5,655 bases of DNA, from assembly GCA_025351125.1 (NCBI GenBank), contig JANXWN010000017.1, forward strand, positions 1 to 5,655. The letters run 5' to 3'. Positions 1 through 4,953 of this stretch are shown one piece after another. This DNA comes from Caulobacteraceae bacterium (GTDB lineage Bacteria; Pseudomonadota; Alphaproteobacteria; Caulobacterales; Caulobacteraceae). How positions within the stretch are numbered: position 1 is the first letter of the stretch; each line of letters begins with the position of its first letter. Made by a program: the position numbers and the translations under genes. The notes under the pieces are model-generated. The model saw nothing but the letters and a program-made list of their open reading frames with translations. It made no database searches and was not told where the DNA came from.

Positions 1-896
1 CAAAGGGTTGCCAGGGCCGGGGCATGGCCGAGATCGGCCTGATGCGCGAAGCCGGCTGTGTTTACGTGACCGACGTCGACCGACCGATCATCGACTCGAA
101 GGTCATGCGCCGCCTGCTCGCCTACGCTCACGCGCAAGGCGTTTTGGTGTCTCACCGCCCGGCCGATCCGTGGCTGACGGCGGGCGCGAGCGCCACCGAG
201 GGGGAGTTTGCCGGCCGAATGGGACTGGCCTCGGAGCCCGTCGCCGCCGAGACCATCATGCTTGAGCGTGATCTTGCTTTGGTCGAATTGACCGGCGCGC
301 GCCTCTTGGTCGATCAGATCAGCGCCGCCGCGCCGCTGCGACGCTTGGAGCGCGCCAAAGCGTCGGGGCTGCCGGTGTTGGCGACCGCCTCGATCAACCA
401 TTTGACGTTCAACGAAATCGACATCGGCGATTATCGCACCTTTTACAAACTCGTCCCGCCGCTGAGAAGCGAGGACGACCGTCAAGCCCTGATCGACGCC
501 CTCGCCTCCGGCTTGGTCGATATCATCGTCTCGGCCCACGCCCCGGCGCCGGCGGAAGACAAACGTCTGCCGTTCGACGAAGCGGTCCCCGGCGCCATCG
601 GGCTGGAAACCCTTTTCTCAGCCCTCTTGACGCTGCATCACGACGGGCGTGTGCCCCTGTTGCGTCTGATCGAAGCGACCACGCTCGCTCCGGCGCGCGC
701 CATTGGCCTCGCCGCCGGCCGCTTGTCGCTCGGCGCCCCGGCGGATTTGCTGGTGGCCAATATCGACGCGCCGCGCCTGATCGACGCCGAAACCCTGATT
801 TCCAAGTCAAAGAACTCCGCCTTCGACGGGCGGCGGTTGCAAGGCGTGGTGCTGATGACCGTCGTCGACGGGCGGGTGATCTACGAACGCGGTTGA
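1..896 (+). CDS. pyrC: Dihydroorotase-family protein, probably non-catalytic PyrC' type (5' end cut by window)
   Basis: The reading frame is open from the left edge (first full codon at 3) to TGA 894-896. The ATG at 24 lies inside the domain (context KGCQGRG-MAEIGL), so the true start is outside the window. Seen: class I dihydroorotase / cyclic amidohydrolase landmarks in order, numbered from that Met: AEIGLMREAG (2-11), SKVMRR (25-30), a TEGE segment (58-61), GDYRTFYKLVPPLR (135-148) and C-terminal SKSKN and VVDGRVIY. Active members bind zinc through an HVS motif and a (T/S)DHAPH motif. Here these read DQIS (97-100, His to Gln) and SAHAPA (170-175, Asp to Ala and the second His lost). I infer a non-catalytic homologue like Pseudomonas PyrC', which assembles with aspartate transcarbamoylase PyrB in pyrimidine synthesis. 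The N-terminal HxH metal motif is outside the window. It sits directly upstream of plsY. Family assignment is firm; loss of activity is likely, not proven. Confidence 0.9.
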   Translation, partial: KGCQGRGMAEIGLMREAGCVYVTDVDRPIIDSKVMRRLLAYAHAQGVLVSHRPADPWLTAGASATEGEFAGRMGLASEPVAAETIMLERDLALVELTGARLLVDQISAAAPLRRLERAKASGLPVLATASINHLTFNEIDIGDYRTFYKLVPPLRSEDDRQALIDALASGLVDIIVSAHAPAPAEDKRLPFDEAVPGAIGLETLFSALLTLHHDGRVPLLRLIEATTLAPARAIGLAAGRLSLGAPADLLVANIDAPRLIDAETLISKSKNSAFDGRRLQGVVLMTVVDGRVIYERG

Positions 897-901
897 GGTG
901 A
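895..901 (+). promoter_or_regulatory. Ribosome binding site candidate for plsY
   Basis: GAGGTGA overlaps the end of the pyrC-type stop codon and lies 11 nt before the ATG at 913. It is the only clear purine-rich, Shine-Dalgarno-like stretch near the possible plsY starts. It favours ATG 913 over ATG 955 and ATG 973, which have no such sequence, and over GTG 898, which falls inside it. The spacing is a little long, so the call is tentative. Confidence 0.4.
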
Positions 902-912
902 ATGGCCCTGCG

Positions 913-1608
913 ATGCGCATTGCGCTGACGGCGAATCTCCATAGTCTGCGCGCGATGAACGCCCTGGCGCCGATGCTGACGTCGCACCTCACGCCGACCA
1001 TCATCAAGGTCGCCGTCGCCGTTGTCGGCGGCTATCTTTTGGGATCGGTTCCGTTTGGCGTGATCGCGACGCGGCTGGGGGGCGCCGGCGATATTCGTAA
1101 AGTGGGCTCGGGCAATATCGGGGCAACCAATGTGTTGCGGACCGGTCGGCGGGATTTGGCGGCGCTGACCCTGATCGGCGACGGCGCGAAAGGCGCGGCG
1201 GCCGTATTGTTGGCCGCCTGGTTATTGTCGCCGACGACAATCCCTGTTTTCGCCGGCGGCGCGGCCTTCTTGGGGCATTTGTTCCCGGTCTGGCTCAAGT
1301 TCCGCGGCGGCAAGGGCGTGGCGACGTTTTTCGGCGTCCTTTTGGCGGTGTCGTGGCCGGTCGGGGTGACGGCGTTGGCGATCTGGCTCCTGCTGGCGGC
1401 GCTGTTTAGGTATTCGTCCCTCGCCGCTTTGGCGGCGGCGGCGTGGAGCCCGTTGATTTTTTTCGTGCTGCATCAAGCGACCACCGCGAAAATGTGGCTG
1501 GCGATCTTTATGGCGGTGCTGATCTTTATCCGGCACCATCAAAATATTCGACGGTTGTTGAACAATATCGAACCGCGAATTGGCGACAAAACGCTCGCGA
1601 CGCCGTGA
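913..1608 (+). CDS. plsY: Glycerol-3-phosphate 1-O-acyltransferase PlsY (acyl-phosphate dependent)
   Basis: PlsY is an inner-membrane enzyme that moves an acyl group from acyl-phosphate to glycerol-3-phosphate, giving lysophosphatidic acid, the first step of phospholipid synthesis. With the ATG at 913 it has 231 residues. Visible motifs: GYLLGSVPFG at the end of the first membrane helix (40-49), GSGNIGATNVLRTG (65-78), GHLFPVWLKFRGGKGVAT (121-138) with the glycine-rich phosphate-binding loop, RYSSLAA (166-172), and the C-terminal HHQNIRRLLNNIEPRIG (208-224). Several hydrophobic stretches (about 28-50, 92-105, 110-125, 140-165, 170-187, 194-206) fit a multi-pass protein. E. coli PlsY is about 205 residues; the extra N-terminal 20 or so residues make ATG 955 or 973 possible starts, and an in-frame GTG at 898 would extend it. 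It follows the pyrC-type gene almost directly and overlaps dprA by 4 nt, so co-transcription is likely. Confidence 0.95.
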   Translation: MRIALTANLHSLRAMNALAPMLTSHLTPTIIKVAVAVVGGYLLGSVPFGVIATRLGGAGDIRKVGSGNIGATNVLRTGRRDLAALTLIGDGAKGAAAVLLAAWLLSPTTIPVFAGGAAFLGHLFPVWLKFRGGKGVATFFGVLLAVSWPVGVTALAIWLLLAALFRYSSLAALAAAAWSPLIFFVLHQATTAKMWLAIFMAVLIFIRHHQNIRRLLNNIEPRIGDKTLATP

Positions 1609-2708
1609 CGTCACGCGGGCTGGACGACACCGAACGGCGCGATTGGTTGCGTTTGGCCCGCACCGAATCGGTGGGTCCGGCGACCTTCGCCCACGTCATC
1701 GCGCGATACGGGACGGCCGCTCGGGCGCTTGAAGCCTTGCCCGATATGGCGCGGCGCGGCGGGCGCGCGACGCCGCTAAAGATCCCCACCGCCGCCGAGG
1801 TCGCCGCCGAACTTTCCGCCGGAAACGCCCTCGGCGCGCGATTGATCGCCGGTTGCGAGCCGGACTTTCCGCGTCCCCTCGCGGCGCTCGATCCTCCGCC
1901 CCCGGTTTTATGGGTGTTAGGCGACGCCGCGCTTCTGCGCGGAAACACCGTCGCGATCGTCGGCGCGCGGGTGGCGTCGGCGGCGGGACGGCGGTTTGCT
2001 CGGACCCTGGCCGCGGCTCTGGGCCAAGCGGGTTACGCGGTCGTCTCCGGCATGGCGCGCGGCATAGACGCCGCCGCGCACGAGGGCGCTCTGCCCTTTG
2101 GGAGCATCGCGGTGTTGGGCGGCGGGGTCGATGATATCTATCCGGCGGACAACGCTCCGCTGTATGACGCGTTGAAAGCCAAGGGTTGTATCGTTTCCGA
2201 GCGACCCATCGGTCATACCGCCCGCGCGCCCGATTTCCCACGGCGCAATCGGATCATCTCGGGACTTTCGCGCGGGGTCGTCGTGGTCGAGGCCGAGATT
2301 AAGTCGGGGTCGTTGATCACCGCCCGCCTCGCCGGCGAACAGGGCCGCGAGGTGTTCGCCGTACCGGGATCGCCACTGGACCCCCGCGCCCGCGGCGCCA
2401 ACGAATTGCTGCGGCAAGGCGCGACCCTGGTGGAAGACGCCGACGACGTGCTGCGGGTTCTCGACGCCCAACCGACTTTGCGGGAACCCGAGACAACGCC
2501 CTATGGCCAAGGGTCAGCCTCCGACGACCCGGAAACCGACGGCGTCCACGGCGCCGTCGACGCGGCCCTTTCGCCGACCCCGACATCCGTCGATGAGATC
2601 GCCCGCGCGGTCGGCGCGCCAATTTCTACGGTCTTGGCGTGTTTGGCGGAACTCGCCCTGGCGGGGCGCGCCGAGTTCCTCGCCGGCGGGTTGGTGGTGC
2701 GGGGCTAG
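1605..2708 (+). CDS. dprA: DNA-processing protein DprA (Smf)
   Basis: DprA binds single-stranded DNA and loads RecA on it, protecting incoming DNA in natural transformation; it is widespread even in bacteria not known to be competent. The start is GTG 1605, sharing GTGA with the plsY stop (TGA 1606-1608), which gives 367 residues, normal for the family. No clear Shine-Dalgarno sequence is seen, so translational coupling to plsY is likely. Domains: an N-terminal SAM/helix-hairpin-helix-like part (about 10-50, with ESVGPATF); the Rossmann-like core (about 85-280) with VGARVAS (119-125), SGMARGIDAAAH (148-159), LGGGVDDIYP (171-180), FPRRNRIISGLS (211-222), VVVVEA, SGSLITARLA (234-243) and REVFAVPGS (248-256); an acidic linker (about 290-320); and a C-terminal winged-helix-like domain (about 322-365, LSPTPTSVDEIARAVG). 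The usual GGT before IAVLGGG reads PFGS, a mild variation. All main motifs are intact, so it is probably functional. Confidence 0.95.
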   Translation: MTSRGLDDTERRDWLRLARTESVGPATFAHVIARYGTAARALEALPDMARRGGRATPLKIPTAAEVAAELSAGNALGARLIAGCEPDFPRPLAALDPPPPVLWVLGDAALLRGNTVAIVGARVASAAGRRFARTLAAALGQAGYAVVSGMARGIDAAAHEGALPFGSIAVLGGGVDDIYPADNAPLYDALKAKGCIVSERPIGHTARAPDFPRRNRIISGLSRGVVVVEAEIKSGSLITARLAGEQGREVFAVPGSPLDPRARGANELLRQGATLVEDADDVLRVLDAQPTLREPETTPYGQGSASDDPETDGVHGAVDAALSPTPTSVDEIARAVGAPISTVLACLAELALAGRAEFLAGGLVVRG

Positions 2709-2721
2709 AGTTCTGGCCACC

Positions 2722-2777
2722 GATAGCCTCGCCACACGCCGCTCTTCCCAAGGCCGGCGATCAGAGATAGCCTCGCC
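2722..2777 (+). repeat. Pair of exact 12-bp direct repeats upstream of the P450 gene
   Basis: GATAGCCTCGCC occurs at 2722-2733 and again at 2766-2777, 44 bp start to start (about four helical turns). Both copies lie in the 98-bp gap between dprA and the P450 gene. The second copy ends 29 bp before the ATG, just upstream of the ribosome binding site. Tandem sites on one face of the helix could bind a regulator. No convincing -35/-10 pair is visible around them, so an operator role is an inference; a small local duplication is the other explanation. Confidence 0.5.
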
Positions 2778-2793
2778 TCTTAGAAGAATGATC

Positions 2794-2798
2794 GGGAG
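2794..2798 (+). promoter_or_regulatory. Ribosome binding site of the P450 gene
   Basis: GGGAG lies 8 nt before ATG 2807, which is good Shine-Dalgarno spacing. It supports this ATG over the later in-frame ATG 2837 (Met11). Confidence 0.65.
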
Positions 2799-2806
2799 AT
2801 TGATCG

Positions 2807-4054
2807 ATGGACGGTTTTGCGCGGCACGGCGACCCGATGACCGGCGAGGCATGGACCACGCCGCTCGACCGAATCGATCCCAGCGTGGCCGAACGTTTCG
2901 CCACCGGCGAGCACTACGCCTATTTTAGTCGGCTGCGTCGCGACGACCCGGTGCATTACTGCGCCGACAGCGCGTTTGGCCCTTATTGGTCGATCACGAA
3001 GTTCAACGATATCGTCGCCGTCGATGCCAATCACGGCGTGTTTTCGTCCGACCGCGATATCGTCATTGGCGACCAAGTCGGCTTTGCTCCGCCGATGTTC
3101 ATCGCCATGGATCCGCCGCGTCACGACGCCCAACGCAAGGCCGCCAATCCCGCCGTCGCGCCGGGGCGCTTGGCCGACTTGGAACGGATCATTCGTGAGC
3201 GGGCGGTGACGATCTTGGACTCGCTACCGCGCAATGAAACTTTCAACTGGGTCGAGCTGGTGTCGAAGGAGCTGACGACCCAAATGCTGGCGATCTTGTT
3301 CGATTTTCCGTTCGAGGATCGACATTTGCTGCCGTATTGGTCGGACGTCACCACGACCTCGGAGACGGTCGGCATCGCCGTCGACATGGCTCAGCGCGAG
3401 CGCACACTGCACGAATGCCTCGCCTATTTTTCCGATCTGTGGCGAAAGCGCGCCGCCGCGCCGCCTAAGTTCGATTTCATCTCGTTGATGGCGCATCATC
3501 CCGAGACCCGGGACATGATCGACAACCCGATGGAATTATTGGGTAATCTGATGCTGCTCATTGTCGGCGGCAATGACACGACCCGCAATTCGATCAGCGG
3601 CGGATTGTTGGCGCTCAATCAATTTCCGCAGCAATACGCCAAGCTAAAGGCCGACCCGTCCCTGGTCACCACCCTCGTTCCGGAAATCATCCGCTGGCAA
3701 ACGCCGCTGGCGCACATGCGCCGTAACGCCCTCAGCGACATCGAATTGAACGGCAAATCGATCCGCAAGGGCGATAAGGTGATCATGTGGTACGTCTCGG
3801 GAAACCGCGACGAGGAGGTGATCGAAACGCCCGACGATTTCATCCTCGACCGCGACCGCCCGCGTCACCACGTCTCGTTCGGCTTCGGCATCCACCGCTG
3901 CATGGGCAATCGCGTCGCGGAACTGCAATTGCGCATTCTGTGGGAAGAAATCCTAGCCCGCTTCGACCACGTCGAAGTGGTCGGCGAGCCGGTGCGGGTC
4001 ACGTCTAATTTCGTGCAAGGCTATGAGGAGCTGCCGGTAAGGATCGCGGGTTAA
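2807..4054 (+). CDS. Cytochrome P450, CYP153-like (candidate alkane/fatty-acid terminal hydroxylase)
   Basis: A full-length soluble bacterial P450 of 415 residues with no signal peptide or membrane anchor. Seen: substrate-side and C-helix segment FIAMDPPRHDAQRK (98-111); I-helix oxygen-activation motif GGNDTT (254-259); K-helix ExxR as E293-R296 in EIIRWQTPLAHMRR; and the haem loop FGFGIHRCMG (358-367), with Cys365 as axial thiolate. The stretches LLIVGGNDTTRNS, IRWQTPLAHMRR, MWYVSGNRDE and AELQLRILWEEI match what I recall of CYP153 proteins, which are class I P450s that hydroxylate the terminal carbon of medium-chain alkanes, fatty acids or related compounds using ferredoxin and ferredoxin reductase. 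The substrate here is not known. No redox-partner gene is next to it, so electrons must come from proteins encoded elsewhere. It has its own ribosome binding site and a 98-bp upstream gap with a direct repeat, so it may be a separate unit from dprA. It converges with the toxin gene on the other strand. P450 identity is certain; the CYP153 subfamily is likely. Confidence 0.95.
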   Translation: MDGFARHGDPMTGEAWTTPLDRIDPSVAERFATGEHYAYFSRLRRDDPVHYCADSAFGPYWSITKFNDIVAVDANHGVFSSDRDIVIGDQVGFAPPMFIAMDPPRHDAQRKAANPAVAPGRLADLERIIRERAVTILDSLPRNETFNWVELVSKELTTQMLAILFDFPFEDRHLLPYWSDVTTTSETVGIAVDMAQRERTLHECLAYFSDLWRKRAAAPPKFDFISLMAHHPETRDMIDNPMELLGNLMLLIVGGNDTTRNSISGGLLALNQFPQQYAKLKADPSLVTTLVPEIIRWQTPLAHMRRNALSDIELNGKSIRKGDKVIMWYVSGNRDEEVIETPDDFILDRDRPRHHVSFGFGIHRCMGNRVAELQLRILWEEILARFDHVEVVGEPVRVTSNFVQGYEELPVRIAG

Positions 4055-4080
4055 CGGGGGCGCATAATCCCGCCGCGACC

Positions 4081-4097
4081 AAGCGATTGCTTTTTTT
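4081..4097 (+). terminator. Possible intrinsic terminator of the P450 gene
   Basis: AAGC-GATT-GCTT forms a 4-bp stem with a 4-nt loop (4081-4092), and the T tract runs through 4091-4097. It lies 26 nt after the P450 stop. The stem is short and weak, so efficiency is uncertain. The last T residues overlap the complement of the toxin stop codon (4096-4098). On the - strand the T tract becomes an A tract before the stem, so this would not end the toxin transcript in the normal way. Confidence 0.4.
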
Positions 4098-4515
4098 AAG
4101 TCGTCCACGGATTGATCACCTTTACCCCCGCCGCGACAAACAGCGCCACGTCCCGCGTCGCCACGCTGTAGCCGTGGGTCATGGCGATCGCGGCGATCTG
4201 GCCGTCACCGACTGAAATCGTTTGCCCGCCGTCACGCGCGCGACGGACCAGACCCGCGTAGGCTGTCGCGGCGGCTTGGTCGAAGGGGAGAATACGAGAT
4301 CCGAATAACCGATTGACGATGTCTCCCAACGCGCCGGCCAATCCGTCCTTGCGTCGGCCGGCCGGCAGGAACTCGACCCCGACCAACAATTCCGACAAGC
4401 TCGTCGTCGTCAGATACAAAGAGTCGATAATTTGTCGGTCGAGCCAGGCAACGACGTTGACGTCCGGCGCGGGCCTGATCGGTTCGGACACCACGTTGGT
4501 GTCCAGAATAATCAC
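4096..4515 (-). CDS. vapC: PIN-domain toxin, VapC/FitB family ribonuclease
   Basis: The protein has 139 residues, usual for VapC, and starts with GTG at 4515-4513. PIN-domain toxins are Mg2+/Mn2+-dependent endoribonucleases, many of which cut tRNA or rRNA when not held by the antitoxin. Acidic residues of the active site are all visible: Asp5 in ILDTNV, Glu42 in SLSELLVG, Asp104 in SVGDGQIAAIA, and Asp122 in VATRDV. LPFD (76-79) and the C-terminal VINPW (133-137) are typical of the FitB-like branch. The start overlaps the antitoxin stop by 4 nt (GTGA on the - strand), so the two are translated from one message. The gene is intact with no sign of decay. The RNA target cannot be read from the sequence. 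The 3' end lies 41 nt from the convergent P450 gene. Confidence 0.93.
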   Translation of the reverse strand: MIILDTNVVSEPIRPAPDVNVVAWLDRQIIDSLYLTTTSLSELLVGVEFLPAGRRKDGLAGALGDIVNRLFGSRILPFDQAAATAYAGLVRRARDGGQTISVGDGQIAAIAMTHGYSVATRDVALFVAAGVKVINPWTT

Positions 4516-4751
4516 TCGAAGATCGCCGGCTCGACCGAGTTTGGATTGCGCGTGGGCTCAAGCTCGATGCCACCGAACCGCCGGCCAAACGCTTGTAGCT
4601 CCGAGCCCATCTTCACGCGAGTCTCCGGACGCACGGCGTCCTCAAGAATGATGCGAATTTCGGCTTCCGTACTTCGTCCATGTTGGGCGGCCCGCACGCG
4701 CAAGGCGCGATGCGTTTCCTCGGGGAGATTTCGAACCGTAACCGCCGCCAT
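4512..4751 (-). CDS. vapB: Ribbon-helix-helix antitoxin, VapB/FitA family
   Basis: From ATG 4751 it encodes 79 residues. A ribbon-helix-helix fold is visible: strand AAVTVRNL (2-9), helix 1 about 11-25 (EETHRALRVRAAQHG) and helix 2 about 27-40 (STEAEIRIILEDAV). This matches FitA-like antitoxins (RNLP, RVRAA, GRSTEAEIR). The C-terminal tail (about 55-79, with RNPN and a final PAIFE) is the part that in this family wraps the toxin and blocks its active site. Such proteins also bind their own promoter as a complex with the toxin. An in-frame TTG at 4766 would add five residues, but ATG 4751 gives the usual family N-terminus. No strong Shine-Dalgarno sequence is seen, only a GCGGGT stretch about 9 nt upstream. 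It is upstream of, and overlaps by 4 nt, the toxin gene. Confidence 0.92.
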   Translation of the reverse strand: MAAVTVRNLPEETHRALRVRAAQHGRSTEAEIRIILEDAVRPETRVKMGSELQAFGRRFGGIELEPTRNPNSVEPAIFE

Positions 4752-4784
4752 CGTCGATACCCGCAAAAATCAAATGAATGCACC

Positions 4785-4812
4785 GATATCAATTTGGGCT
4801 CATGATATCAAT
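4785..4812 (-). promoter_or_regulatory. Candidate vapBC operator: paired GATATCAAT repeats
   Basis: GATATCAAT occurs at 4785-4793 and 4804-4812 (+ strand), 19 bp apart start to start; each copy contains the palindrome GATATC, and the second is the 8-bp palindrome TGATATCA. The pair lies 34-61 bp upstream of the antitoxin ATG, within a stretch noticeably richer in A+T than its surroundings. On the antitoxin strand each copy also contains TTGATA, which resembles a -35 hexamer, but no good -10 is visible. Ribbon-helix-helix antitoxins typically bind paired short repeats in their own promoter, so autoregulation here is a reasonable inference. Confidence 0.5.
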
Positions 4813-4862
4813 CCAGAACCAAGTCGCGGCGCGGCTCAAATCCCTCATTCTCATGCCCTCCG

Positions 4863-4892
4863 TTGACAGAGGCTGGGGTGCGCGCCCACTTT
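4863..4892 (+). promoter_or_regulatory. topA: Possible topA promoter
   Basis: A perfect TTGACA hexamer sits at 4863-4868. The best-placed partner, CACTTT (4887-4892, 18-bp spacing), is a poor -10, and the spacer is GC-rich. If used, it would give a leader of roughly 55 nt before topA. Because the vapBC genes run the other way, topA needs a promoter in this gap, which supports the idea but does not fix the position. Confidence 0.35.
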
Positions 4893-4902
4893 GCGGCTGC
4901 TT

Positions 4903-4916
4903 CGCCGACCTCGGCG
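4903..4916. repeat. Perfect inverted repeat in the topA leader
   Basis: CGCCGA-CC-TCGGCG is a 6-bp perfect inverted repeat with a 2-nt spacer, 38 nt before topA. It is flanked by GCGCCC (4882-4887) and its complement GGGCGC (4916-4921), so a larger GC-rich stem could also form. No T tract follows, so it is not a standard terminator. It could be a protein site or leader RNA structure, or simply chance in GC-rich DNA. Confidence 0.3.
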
Positions 4917-4953
4917 GGCGCCCATCCACTTCAATCTGGCCGTAAAATTCCGC

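Noticed and set aside
523..987. 154-codon Arg-rich open frame on the - strand over the pyrC-plsY junction
   Set aside because: Low-complexity Arg-rich translation typical of antisense GC-rich DNA; the sense genes are unambiguous.
1443..1604. Longer dprA start inside plsY
   Set aside because: The frame is open upstream to an ATG at 1443, but those residues show no DprA similarity and would overlap plsY by about 165 nt. GTG 1605, with a 4-nt overlap, gives a normal-length DprA.
1222..1614. 130-codon open frame on the - strand inside plsY
   Set aside because: Very rich in Arg and Gln, no motifs, antisense to plsY. Shadow frame.
1917..2510. 197-codon open frame on the - strand inside dprA
   Set aside because: A GC-rich antisense shadow without domain features, lying entirely within the highly conserved DprA core.
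4045..4074. Hairpin just after the P450 stop (GCGGG 4046-4050 with CCCGC 4069-4073, or GGCG 4059-4062 with CGCC 4071-4074)
   Set aside because: Short stems with long loops and no T tract directly after them. The small hairpin at 4081-4097 is the better terminator candidate.
4432..4866. 144-codon open frame on the + strand across vapB and part of vapC
   Set aside because: It is antisense to the clear antitoxin and toxin genes, has no recognisable domain, and reads like the mirror of GC-rich coding DNA.
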